From positions 1 through 39,938 of the forward strand of contig CANRLV010000016.1 of the NCBI GenBank assembly GCA_947631565.1: a DNA stretch of 39,938 nt. Reading direction: 5' to 3'. Numbering within the stretch: position 1 is the stretch's first letter; the number at the start of each line of letters is the position of its first letter. The notes below the pieces were generated by a model. The model searched no databases. It saw only the letters and a list, made by a program, of their open reading frames with translations, and was not told the origin of the DNA. The stretch comes from an uncultured Gemmiger sp. Lineage in GTDB: Bacteria; Bacillota; Clostridia; Oscillospirales; Ruminococcaceae. This document shows, piece after piece, positions 7,306 to 14,888 of the stretch. Both the position numbers and the translations under genes were made by a program.

Positions 7306-7334
7306 AGTATACCACAGCGCCGGGCGATTTTCAA
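7306..7334 (-). promoter_or_regulatory. Promoter of yebC
   Basis: TTGAAA (7329-7334), 17-bp spacer, TATACT (7306-7311) on the minus strand. The -35 covers the cca stop codon at 7331-7333. Confidence 0.75.
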
Positions 7335-8737
7335 GGCTGCGGGCCGGCTTTCGCGGGCGGTTTTTGCGCCATCCCGGCCAGCGCCGCCAGCAGCGCGCCG
7401 CGCTCGTTGGGCAGAGCGCCGTCCATAACACGTTCGAGCAGGCCTTGCAGCGCCTGCCCCACGGCCGGCCCGGCCGGGATGCCCTCCGCCAGTGCGTCGG
7501 CGCCGTTCACAGCCAGGCGCGCGGTGGTGTAGCAGGCATTTTGCAGGCGCTGCACGCGCCGCCAAAAACGCTTTGCCTCCTGCCGGCGGTGCTGCACGGC
7601 CGGGGTGCGGGCGTGGGCGGCCAGGTCCGCCAGCTTGACGCAGCACAGTGCCTGCACCCCCTGCGCGCCGCAGCGGTTCAGAAAATGCAGCGCGGCGGGG
7701 TCGGTGTCCGGCAAAGGGGTATCGTGCATGGCGATGAGGGCCGGCACCTGCCCGCGCAGATACGCCGGCGCCTTGAGGCGGTCGAGCACGGTTTCGGCCA
7801 GCGCGGCGCCCTGCCGGTTGTGCCCGGGGAAGCGGATGTGCCCGTCCTTGCCGATGCGGCAGCAGGCCGGCTTGGCCAGGTCATGCAGCAGCAGCGCCCA
7901 GCGCAGCACGCGGCGCTGCTTTTCGTCCAGTGTGCCGTCGGGATCGATGTCGCGCCGCAGCACCGCCGGCAGCGCACCGACGGCGGCAGCCGTGTGCTGC
8001 CACACGTCGCCGATGTGCCCCGGCCCCTGCGCGCAGCCCAGGCAGGGGGCGATCTCGGGGACGGCGCCGGCCAATATCTCGCCGCAGCGGGCCAGCGCGC
8101 GCCCGGCGGCCGGGCCGGCCAGCAGCTTGTCCAGCTCGGCGAACAGACGCTCGGCGGCGATGGTCTGCAGCGTATCGCGCGCGGCAACGGCCGCCGCGGC
8201 GGTGGCCGGGTCGATGCCGAAATCGAGCTGGGCGGCAAAGCGCACGGCGCGCAAGATGCGCAGCGCATCCTCGGCAAAGCGGGCGGCGGGGTCGCCCACG
8301 CAGCGGATGACGCCGGCGGCCAGGTCCGCCTGCCCGCCGAAATCGTCCAGCAGGCCCTCGTCCGGCGCCCAGGCCATGGCGTTGACGGTGAAGTCCCGCC
8401 GGGCCAGGTCTTGATGCACGTCGGGCACAAAATCCACGCGGTCGGGGCGGCGGTGGTCGGAGTAGGCGCCGTCCAGGCGGTAGGTCGTTATCTCGTAGGC
8501 TTTTCCGCCGCGCACCACGGCCACCGTGCCGTGCTTGGCGCCGTTCAGCAGCAGCTTGTCGGCGGCAAAAATGGCCTGCATCTGTTCCGGCGTGGCCGAG
8601 GTGCACAGGTCCCAGTCCCCCGGCGTGTGGCCGCGCAGGCTGTCCCGCACGCAGCCGCCCACCGCGTAGGCGCTGTGGCCGGCGGCGTGCAGCGCCTGCA
8701 GCAGCTGCGCCGCCGCGGTCGGCAGTTCGATGTGCAT
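7331..8737 (-). CDS. cca: CCA-adding tRNA nucleotidyltransferase with HD domain
   Basis: Adds or repairs the 3' CCA of tRNAs. The class II polymerase head has AYAVGGCVRDSLRG (residues about 23-36) and the catalytic GDWDLCTSA with the two metal-binding aspartates, then DFTVNAMAW and the RILRAVRFA motif. A C-terminal HD-like segment (RWALLLHDLAKP) is present, as in many Clostridia enzymes. I use the ATG at 8737 because GGGGG lies 9 bases upstream; the GTG nine bases earlier overlaps that site. About 468 aa. It follows the rsuA-like gene by 67 bases on the same strand. Confidence 0.93.
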   Translation of the reverse strand: MHIELPTAAAQLLQALHAAGHSAYAVGGCVRDSLRGHTPGDWDLCTSATPEQMQAIFAADKLLLNGAKHGTVAVVRGGKAYEITTYRLDGAYSDHRRPDRVDFVPDVHQDLARRDFTVNAMAWAPDEGLLDDFGGQADLAAGVIRCVGDPAARFAEDALRILRAVRFAAQLDFGIDPATAAAAVAARDTLQTIAAERLFAELDKLLAGPAAGRALARCGEILAGAVPEIAPCLGCAQGPGHIGDVWQHTAAAVGALPAVLRRDIDPDGTLDEKQRRVLRWALLLHDLAKPACCRIGKDGHIRFPGHNRQGAALAETVLDRLKAPAYLRGQVPALIAMHDTPLPDTDPAALHFLNRCGAQGVQALCCVKLADLAAHARTPAVQHRRQEAKRFWRRVQRLQNACYTTARLAVNGADALAEGIPAGPAVGQALQGLLERVMDGALPNERGALLAALAGMAQKPPAKAGPQP

Positions 8738-8770
8738 ACGGGACACCCCCTTTGGGAAGTAAAAAGTAAG

Positions 8771-8786
8771 AGTGAAAAGTGAAAAA
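8771..8786. repeat. Short AGTGAAA direct repeat
   Basis: Two back-to-back units, AGTGAAA-AGTGAAAAA, in the gap between the rsuA-like gene and cca. The same 16 bases recur at 12008-12023 in another gene gap. No function is apparent. Confidence 0.5.
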
Positions 8787-8804
8787 GTCAGCGGAACCTG
8801 TTTT

Positions 8805-9518
8805 CTATTTTTGCAGCACAGCCAGCTCTTCCTCCGTCAGCTCCCGCCACTGTCCCGGGGCCAGGGCCGGATCCAGCGCGAGTGGGCCGATGGCGACGCG
8901 GTGCAGCGCAACGACGCCGGCGCCGTAGACACCGAACATCCGCTTGATCTGGTGGTAGACCCCCTGCCGCAGCACCACCCGCGCCCGGCAGGGGTCGGGG
9001 CCTGCGGGTTCGGCCTCGGCCGGGGCCAGCACGGTGCCGTCGGCCAGCGTCACGCCGGCCGCAAAGCCGGCGCGCATCTGTGCGGTCAGCGGTGTGTCGA
9101 GCGTGACCTCGTAGACCTTGGGCACATGGCGGCCGGGGCTCAAGATGTCGTGGGCCAGTGCACCGTCGTCGGTGAGCAGGACGAGGCCGGTGCTGTCCTT
9201 GTCCAGCCGCCCGGCCGGGAACAGCTGCCGCCGGGCAAAGGCCCCGCCCAGCAGGTCGGTCACGGTTTGGGCGCGCGTGTCGCGGCTGGCCGAGACGACG
9301 CCGGCGGGCTTGTTGAGCATGATGTACACGAAGGGCCGCCACAAAAGCGGCGCGCCGTCCAGCGTGACGGCGGCAGGGTCGGGCCTGGCATCGGGCATTT
9401 TGCAAACCGCGCCCCCAGCGCACACCCGCCCGGCCGCGATGGCCGCGCGGGCCTGCTTACGGGTCAGGCCCGCGGCCTCACACACAAGGCGGTCCAGCCG
9501 CATCCCCTGCCCTGCCAT
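8805..9518 (-). CDS. Pseudouridine synthase of the RsuA/RluB family
   Basis: Isomerises a uridine in rRNA; the small-subunit (RsuA-type) position is the most likely target. The N-terminus (about 6-55) is an S4 RNA-binding domain (MRLDRLVCEAAGLTRKQARA), followed by the catalytic domain with LNKPAGVVSA and GRLDKDSTGLVLLTDDG, in which the Asp of RLDKDS is the nucleophile. The motif YHQIKRMFG near the end is also typical. 237 aa. Substrate choice between RsuA and RluB/E cannot be settled from sequence alone. Confidence 0.88.
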   Translation of the reverse strand: MAGQGMRLDRLVCEAAGLTRKQARAAIAAGRVCAGGAVCKMPDARPDPAAVTLDGAPLLWRPFVYIMLNKPAGVVSASRDTRAQTVTDLLGGAFARRQLFPAGRLDKDSTGLVLLTDDGALAHDILSPGRHVPKVYEVTLDTPLTAQMRAGFAAGVTLADGTVLAPAEAEPAGPDPCRARVVLRQGVYHQIKRMFGVYGAGVVALHRVAIGPLALDPALAPGQWRELTEEELAVLQK

Positions 9519-9619
9519 GCCTGCGCCCCCTTTTTACCGGCTATTGCTATTGTACCATATTTTGTCAACCTTGGGCGGGCATAGTGCGAAAAAATCTTGC
9601 TTTCCAGTGCCGTCGGCCC

Positions 9620-9648
9620 TTGACTTCAACGCTTTAAAGTGGTATACT
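9620..9648 (+). promoter_or_regulatory. Promoter of the DAHP synthase gene
   Basis: TTGACT (9620-9625), 17-bp spacer, TATACT (9643-9648), about 45 bases before the start codon. Confidence 0.85.
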
Positions 9649-9693
9649 GGCAGCGTTGTGCGCGCTATGCACACACAGAAAGGAAGCTTTGGC

Positions 9694-10716
9694 ATGGTCA
9701 TCATCATCAAGCCCGACGCCCCGCAGGAGGCGGTGCGCGCTTTCTGCCGGGAGCTGGAAGGCATGGGCCTGCAAATCAACGACAGTGTGGGCAGCGATAC
9801 CCACATTTTGGGGCTGATCGGCGACACCAAGGCGGTGGCGGAGAGCTGGGTGCTGGCCAACCCCGTGGTGGAGAGCTGCCGCCGCGTGAGCGAGCCCTAC
9901 AAAAAGGCCAACCGCAAGTTCCACCCCGAGGATACGGTGGTGACCCTGGGCGGCAAGGTCCGCCTGGGCGGCGGGCATTTTGCCGTGATGGCGGGCCCGT
10001 GCAGCGTTGAAAGCGAGGAACAAATAAAATTGGTGGCCGGCCGCGTGCAGGCGGCCGGGGCGAGCATTCTGCGCGGCGGGGCGTTCAAGCCGCGCACGAG
10101 CCCCTATTCCTTCCAGGGGCTGCGGGCCGAGGGGCTGGAGCTCTTGTGCGCCGCCCGCGCCGCCACCGGCCAGCCCATCGTGACCGAGCTGATGAACAAC
10201 GAGCACATCCCGCTGTTCGAGACTGCGGGCGTGGACATGATCCAGATCGGCGCGCGCAACATGCAGAACTTTGAGCTGCTCAAGGCCGTGGGACGTCTGG
10301 ACACGCCGGTGCTGCTCAAGCGGGGGCTCTCCGCCACGCTGGAGGAGCTGGTGATGAGCGCCGAGTACATCATGGCCGAGGGCAACCCCAACGTCGTGCT
10401 GTGTGAGCGCGGCATCCGCACCTTTGAGACAAGTATGCGCAACACGCTGGACCTGGCCGCCGTGCCGATGCTCAAAAAAATGACCCATCTGCCGGTGGTC
10501 GTGGACCCCAGCCACGCCGCCGGGCTGGCCTTTATGGTACCGAGCCTGGCGCAGGCGGCGGTGGCCGCCGGGGCGGACGGGCTGATGGTCGAGGTCCACA
10601 ACGACCCCGCCCGTGCCAGGAGCGACGGCGCCCAGAGCCTGACCCCCGACCAGTTCGACGCGCTGATGGCCGTCATCCGGCCGGAGCTCGGCTTCTTTGG
10701 CAAGACGCTGAATTAA
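9694..10716 (+). CDS. aroF: 3-deoxy-7-phosphoheptulonate (DAHP) synthase, AroF/KDO8P-like type
   Basis: Condenses phosphoenolpyruvate and erythrose 4-phosphate, the first step to chorismate and aromatic amino acids. An N-terminal ferredoxin-like regulatory domain (about 1-75) precedes the TIM barrel, as in the Thermotoga-type enzyme. Barrel motifs: VMAGPCSVES, LRGGAFKPRTSPYSFQG, IQIGARNMQN, LLKRGLSAT and VVVDPSHAAG. ATG after AAAGGAAG; 340 aa. A far upstream in-frame ATG would read through the promoter and antisense to the rsuA-like gene, so I reject it. Monocistronic with its own promoter and terminator. Confidence 0.94.
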   Translation: MVIIIKPDAPQEAVRAFCRELEGMGLQINDSVGSDTHILGLIGDTKAVAESWVLANPVVESCRRVSEPYKKANRKFHPEDTVVTLGGKVRLGGGHFAVMAGPCSVESEEQIKLVAGRVQAAGASILRGGAFKPRTSPYSFQGLRAEGLELLCAARAATGQPIVTELMNNEHIPLFETAGVDMIQIGARNMQNFELLKAVGRLDTPVLLKRGLSATLEELVMSAEYIMAEGNPNVVLCERGIRTFETSMRNTLDLAAVPMLKKMTHLPVVVDPSHAAGLAFMVPSLAQAAVAAGADGLMVEVHNDPARARSDGAQSLTPDQFDALMAVIRPELGFFGKTLN

Positions 10717-10730
10717 CGCACGACAGCATA

Positions 10731-10772
10731 CCGCCCCCGGACCCGCTTGCCGGGTCCGGGGGCGGCTGTTTG
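10731..10772. terminator. Intrinsic terminator after the DAHP synthase gene
   Basis: A perfect 15-bp stem CCGCCCCCGGACCCG/CGGGTCCGGGGGCGG with loop CTTGC, then CTGTTTG. It lies between convergent aroF and the aspartokinase gene. Confidence 0.8.
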
Positions 10773-10779
10773 CTGCGTT

Positions 10780-11985
10780 TCAGTGGATGAACGCGTCGTG
10801 GATGGCCGCGACGGCGCGGTCGGCGAGCTTTTCCTCAATGATGACGCTGATCTTGATCTCGGACGTGGAGATCATCTGGATGTTGATGTTCTGGGCGGCC
10901 AGCGCCTCGAACATGGCGGCGGCCACGCCGGCGTGGCTCTGCATCCCGGCGCCGACGATGGAGACCTTGGCGATGTCGGTCTCGACCGAGATGTCGCCGC
11001 CGCCGAAGCGCGCCTTGTTGGCCTCGAGCACGGCGAGGGCGTTTTCGGCGTCGTCGCGCGGGACGGTGAAGATCAGGTCCTTTTTGCCGTCACGGCCGGT
11101 CGACTGCAGAATGATGTCGACGTTGATGTTGCGCTGCCCCAGCAGGCCGAAGACCTTGAAGGACATACCGGGCACATCCGGCACTCCCAAGATCGAAACG
11201 GCGGCCACGTTGGTATCCTTGGCGACGCCCTTGATGAGCATTCCTTCCACGTCAGTCTCCTCCTTCACAACGGTGCCGGGCACCGGGTTGATGCTGGAAA
11301 GCACCTCCAGCTCGACGTTGTATTTTTTGGCCAGCTCCACGCTGCGGTTGTTGAGCACCTGCGCGCCGCAGGTCGCCAGCTCCAGCATCTCGTCAAAGGT
11401 GATGTCCTTGAGCTTTTTGGCCCGGCGTATCTTGCGCGGGTCGGCGGTGAACACGCCCTCGACGTCGGTAAAGATCTGGCAGCGGTCGGCGTGCAGGGCG
11501 GCGGCCAGCGCCACAGCGCTGGTATCGCTGCCGCCGCGGCCCAGGGTCGTGATGTCCTCGCTGCGGTTGAGGCCCTGGAACCCGGCCACCACCACGACGC
11601 GGTTGCGGGCCAGCTCGCTCTCGACGCGCTCGGTGTCCAGCCGCTTGATGCGGGCCTTGGTGTAGGCGCGGTCGGTGACGAAGCCTGCCTGCCAGCCGGT
11701 CAGGCTGACGGCCGAGACGCCCAGCTCCTGCAGCGCCATGGTCAGCAGGGCGATGGTGATCTGCTCGCCGGTGGCCAGCAGCATATCCATCTCGCGCTGG
11801 GACGGATGGGCCGAGATCTCGGCCGCCTTGGCGATGAGGTCGTCGGTGGTATCGCCCTGGGCCGAGACCACCGCCACCACCTGGTGCCCGGCGGCGCGGG
11901 CCTGCATGATGATGCGGGCGACGTTGTAGATGCGGGTGCGGTCCCGCACCGAGGTGCCGCCGAATTTCTGTACGATGAGTGCCAA
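10780..11985 (-). CDS. lysC: Aspartate kinase
   Basis: Phosphorylates aspartate at the entry to lysine, methionine and threonine synthesis. The kinase domain starts with VQKFGGTSV (residues about 5-13) and has TTLGRGGSDTSAVALAAAL and FTDVEGVFTADPR. Two C-terminal ACT domains (about 260-400, for example VSILGVPDVPGMSFKVFGLL and VSIVGAGMQSHAGVAAAMFE) are the usual site of end-product inhibition. The start is a TTG codon after GGGGGGAG. 401 aa. Last gene of pheB-hom-thrB-lysC, so it serves threonine supply; which amino acid inhibits it cannot be read from the sequence. Confidence 0.94.
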   Translation of the reverse strand: MALIVQKFGGTSVRDRTRIYNVARIIMQARAAGHQVVAVVSAQGDTTDDLIAKAAEISAHPSQREMDMLLATGEQITIALLTMALQELGVSAVSLTGWQAGFVTDRAYTKARIKRLDTERVESELARNRVVVVAGFQGLNRSEDITTLGRGGSDTSAVALAAALHADRCQIFTDVEGVFTADPRKIRRAKKLKDITFDEMLELATCGAQVLNNRSVELAKKYNVELEVLSSINPVPGTVVKEETDVEGMLIKGVAKDTNVAAVSILGVPDVPGMSFKVFGLLGQRNINVDIILQSTGRDGKKDLIFTVPRDDAENALAVLEANKARFGGGDISVETDIAKVSIVGAGMQSHAGVAAAMFEALAAQNINIQMISTSEIKISVIIEEKLADRAVAAIHDAFIH

Positions 11986-12007
11986 AAATACTCCCCCCGG
12001 GATATTG

Positions 12008-12023
12008 AGTGAAAAGTGAAAAA
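12008..12023. repeat. Short AGTGAAA direct repeat, second site
   Basis: The same AGTGAAA-AGTGAAAAA string as at 8771-8786, here between thrB and lysC. Tandem heptamers of this kind may be a dispersed short repeat of this genome. Confidence 0.5.
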
Positions 12024-12035
12024 ATGCGGCGCTTT

Positions 12036-12941
12036 TTATTCGACGACCGCGCCGACATTGTCCGCCAGCAGGCGGCGCAGCGTGAAGTGGCGCAGCTTGT
12101 CGGAGCCGGTCCTGAGCGCCGCGTCGGCGCGGTCAAAGAAATCCGCGTCGTCCTTGTGCACGACGGCCATGATGGTCGGCCCCGCGCCCGAGATGTACAC
12201 GCCCGCGGCGCCCAGGTCCTGCGCGAGGTCAAAGACCTCGTCGCCGCCCTCGATGAGGGGCAGGCGGTACTGCTGGTGCAGCGCGTCCTTGGTGGCCACG
12301 CGCAGCAGCGAGTAGCTGCCCTCGCAGAAGGCCGCGGTCGCCAGCGCCGCGCGCGACAGGTTGTAGACGGCGTCCTTGTGGGAGATCATCTGCGGCAGCA
12401 CGGCGCGGGCCTTGGCGGTGAGCAGACGGAAATCCGGGATGAAGGCGGCGAAGGCAAGGTCGGGGTCGATGTCCTTTTTGACGGTGTAGACCTGCCCCTC
12501 GTCGTACACGCTGGTCACAAAGCCGCCCAGCAGGGCCGGGGCGACATTGTCGGGGTGGCCCTCGATGGCGGTGGCCAGCGTGAGCATCTGCTGCGCGGTG
12601 AGCTTGCCGCCCAGCAGCGCGTTGGCGCCGAGGATCCCTGCCACGATGCAGGCCGAGCTGGAGCCGAGGCCGCGGGTCATGGGGATGGCGTTGGTCTGGG
12701 TGATGGCAAGGCCCTTCAGCGGCAGGCCGAGCTGGTCATACACGGCGCGGGCGCTGCGGTAGACGAGGTTGTTGGGCCCCAGCGGGATGCGGGAGCCGTC
12801 CAGCGGGGTGATGCGCACCCGGTCGGCGGCAGCGAAGGTGAACTCGTTGTACAGCGACAGCGCCAGCCCCAGTGAATCGAAGCCGGCGCCGACGTTGGCG
12901 CTGGTCGCGGGCACCGTTACCTTGACAGTCCTTTGGGCCAT
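12036..12941 (-). CDS. thrB: Homoserine kinase
   Basis: Phosphorylates homoserine, the step before threonine synthase. GHMP-kinase family: N-terminal VTVPATSANVGAGFDSLGLA, the ATP loop PMTRGLGSSSACIVAGILGA, and the C-terminal motif GVYISGAGPTIMAV. 301 aa, normal length. AAGGGGAG precedes the ATG. It sits 34 bases after hom and 50 bases before lysC on the same strand. No threonine synthase (thrC) is in the window, so it must lie elsewhere. Confidence 0.95.
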   Translation of the reverse strand: MAQRTVKVTVPATSANVGAGFDSLGLALSLYNEFTFAAADRVRITPLDGSRIPLGPNNLVYRSARAVYDQLGLPLKGLAITQTNAIPMTRGLGSSSACIVAGILGANALLGGKLTAQQMLTLATAIEGHPDNVAPALLGGFVTSVYDEGQVYTVKKDIDPDLAFAAFIPDFRLLTAKARAVLPQMISHKDAVYNLSRAALATAAFCEGSYSLLRVATKDALHQQYRLPLIEGGDEVFDLAQDLGAAGVYISGAGPTIMAVVHKDDADFFDRADAALRTGSDKLRHFTLRRLLADNVGAVVE

Positions 12942-12975
12942 CGTATGCTCCCCTTTCGGTTTGTGTGCAGGCCCT

Positions 12976-14208
12976 TCAGGCCGGCATCTGCTTGAGCATC
13001 AGCGTCAGGCGGCCGCCCAGCAGCGTGATCTTGTCGCACAAAACATCGGCGGCCTCGGCGGTGAGCGGCGCGGTCAGCACGGCGGCCGCGTCGCCGCTGT
13101 CCGCCAACGGCAGGGCGCCGGGCCCCGCCACCTGCGCGAGCACCGCGCCCGAAAGCCCCTGCACCGCCAGATAGCGGGGGCAGCAGTCGGCGTCAGGCAA
13201 AAAGCCGTCCGGCTTCGGGGCCGGGGCCCAGAACAGCGTGTCGTGGATGCGCACACCGCGCTGCAAGGCGTCGATGACGTCGGCCACGACGGCGCTGGCG
13301 GTGGGCAGCTTGCCGGCGCCGCGGCCGTAAAACACCACATCGCCCAGCATATCGCCCTGCATGAGCACGGCGTTGAACACATCGTTGACGCCGGCCAGCT
13401 GGTTCGAATCCGGCACCAGCATCGGCTCGACGCCGGCGCTGGGCCGGCCGTCCTCGCCCTCACGGTACCAGGCGATGAGCTTGATGGTACAGCCCAGGGC
13501 CGCCGCAGCCTTGATGTCGGCCACCGTCACGGCGCGGATGCCGCGGGTTGGGATGTTGTCCGGGTAGATGTGGCGGCCGCAGGCAAGGCTTGACAGGATG
13601 GCGATCTTGCGGCAGGCGTCGCGCCCGTCGACATCGTCGCCGGGGTCCTTGGTCTCGGCGTAGCCGAGCTCCTGCGCGATTTTTAATGCGGCGTCAAAGC
13701 CCATGCCCTCGTCCTTCATCTTGGTCAGGATGAAGTTGGTGGTGCCGTTGACGATACCCTGCACGGCGTGCACATGGTTGGCGGCCAGGCACTGGTGCAT
13801 GGGGGTGATGATGGGCGTTCCGCCGCCCACGCTGGCCTCGAACAGAAAGGCGACGCCGTTTTGCCTGGCCAGAGCCAGCAGCTCGGCCCCGTAGGCGGCG
13901 ACCATCTCCTTGTTGGAGGTACAGACGCTGCGCCCGCTCTGCAGGCATTGCTTGACATACGGGTAGGCAAATCTGGTGCCGCCGATGGTCTCGACCACCA
14001 CCCGCACCGACTCGTCGGCCAGGATGGTATCAAGGCTGTCGACAAACAGGGCCGCGTCCGGCGAGGCGGAAAAGTCCCGCACGTCCAGGATATACTTGAC
14101 CTCCACCGCCTCACCGACGCGGCGGGCGATGGCCGCCGCATTGCGGCGGCAGACCTCCAGCACGCCGCTGCCGACGGTGCCGAAGCCAAGGATGGCAATG
14201 TTGGCCAT
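12976..14208 (-). CDS. hom: Homoserine dehydrogenase
   Basis: Reduces aspartate semialdehyde to homoserine with NAD(P)H. Rossmann start MANIAILGFGTVGSGVLEVC; catalytic region with VASVGGGTPII-like EASVGGGTPI, GIVNGTTNFILTKM and AETKDPGDDVDGRDACRK; and a C-terminal ACT-like domain (about 340-410) for threonine feedback. 410 aa. GGGAGG precedes the ATG. Second gene of the operon, 28 bases after the PheB-type gene. Confidence 0.95.
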   Translation of the reverse strand: MANIAILGFGTVGSGVLEVCRRNAAAIARRVGEAVEVKYILDVRDFSASPDAALFVDSLDTILADESVRVVVETIGGTRFAYPYVKQCLQSGRSVCTSNKEMVAAYGAELLALARQNGVAFLFEASVGGGTPIITPMHQCLAANHVHAVQGIVNGTTNFILTKMKDEGMGFDAALKIAQELGYAETKDPGDDVDGRDACRKIAILSSLACGRHIYPDNIPTRGIRAVTVADIKAAAALGCTIKLIAWYREGEDGRPSAGVEPMLVPDSNQLAGVNDVFNAVLMQGDMLGDVVFYGRGAGKLPTASAVVADVIDALQRGVRIHDTLFWAPAPKPDGFLPDADCCPRYLAVQGLSGAVLAQVAGPGALPLADSGDAAAVLTAPLTAEAADVLCDKITLLGGRLTLMLKQMPA

Positions 14209-14236
14209 GGGGGAGTCCTCCCTTTTGCGCGGCGCT

Positions 14237-14665
14237 TTACGCGCCGCGGTGTACTTCTACTACATCGGGGTTGCGGGCCAGGCGGCGGAACAGCTCGTCC
14301 ACGGGCAGCTGCATGGTGCCGGCGCGGATGGTCAGCTCGACCTGGGCGGTGCCGTTCTTGGGCTGGAACTGGGTGATGGTCACCACCGACGCCCCCGCCC
14401 CCGAGATGCCGGACAAAAGCCCCTGCAGAGCGCCGGTGTGGTCGAGCAGGGTCGCCACCACGGTCACCGTCTCGCGCCCGCTCTCGGCGTCGAACACATA
14501 GTCCTTGTACTTATAAAACGCGCTGCGGGAGATACCGGCCGCCTGCGCGGCGGCCGAGATGCTGCCCGCCTGCCCGGAGGCCAGCAGCTTTTTGGCCTGC
14601 AGGACCTTTTCGAACACCTCCGGCAGGGCGCTGGCATCCACCAGCAAAAAACGGCGTTCCGCCAT
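14237..14665 (-). CDS. pheB: ACT domain protein, PheB/UPF0735 family
   Basis: A small protein of the UPF0735/PheB family, found beside hom and thrB in Firmicutes. The N-terminal half has a helix-turn-helix-like segment (GSISAAAQAAGISRSAFYKY), and residues about 65-140 form an ACT domain (LLDHTGALQGLLSGISGAGA). ACT domains usually bind amino acids, so a role as an amino-acid-responsive regulator of this operon is plausible. The name PheB is historical; enzymatic activity is not implied. First gene after the operon promoter. Confidence 0.88.
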   Translation of the reverse strand: MAERRFLLVDASALPEVFEKVLQAKKLLASGQAGSISAAAQAAGISRSAFYKYKDYVFDAESGRETVTVVATLLDHTGALQGLLSGISGAGASVVTITQFQPKNGTAQVELTIRAGTMQLPVDELFRRLARNPDVVEVHRGA

Positions 14666-14707
14666 ATATGTATCCCCCTTGCGAACAGTTGTTTTTGGGC
14701 GAAAACC

Positions 14708-14736
14708 AGTTTACCACGCCCAGCGCCGCTTTGCAA
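14708..14736 (-). promoter_or_regulatory. Promoter of pheB-hom-thrB-lysC
   Basis: TTGCAA (14731-14736), 17-bp spacer, TAAACT (14708-14713) on the minus strand, 43 bases before the pheB start. I see no leader peptide or T-box between promoter and gene, and there is too little room for one. Confidence 0.7.
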
Positions 14737-14817
14737 GCGCTTTTGCCGCCGCTTCCCGCTTTTTGGCAGGTTGCACAGCGCGGCCGCCGCGCGGCCGATA
14801 ATTTTTGGGGCCGCCGG

Positions 14818-14858
14818 CGCAAAAGCCGCCCCGCTCGGGGAGGACCGGGCGGGGCGGC
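14818..14858 (-). terminator. Intrinsic terminator of the penicillin-binding protein gene
   Basis: On the minus strand GCCGCCCCG and CGGGGCGGC form a 9-bp stem followed by TTTTGC, about 30 bases after the stop codon. Confidence 0.75.
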
Positions 14859-14888
14859 CGCGGGCAAGCCATACTTTGCACGGCGGGC

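Noticed and set aside
9118-9693. N-terminal extension of the DAHP synthase
   Set aside because: It would run through the promoter and antisense to the pseudouridine synthase; the ATG at 9694 has a good ribosome binding site and starts the known N-terminal domain.
14662-14736. Threonine leader peptide or T-box before the pheB-hom-thrB-lysC operon
   Set aside because: Only about 40 bases separate promoter and start codon, and no Thr-rich ORF, T-box sequence or terminator is visible.
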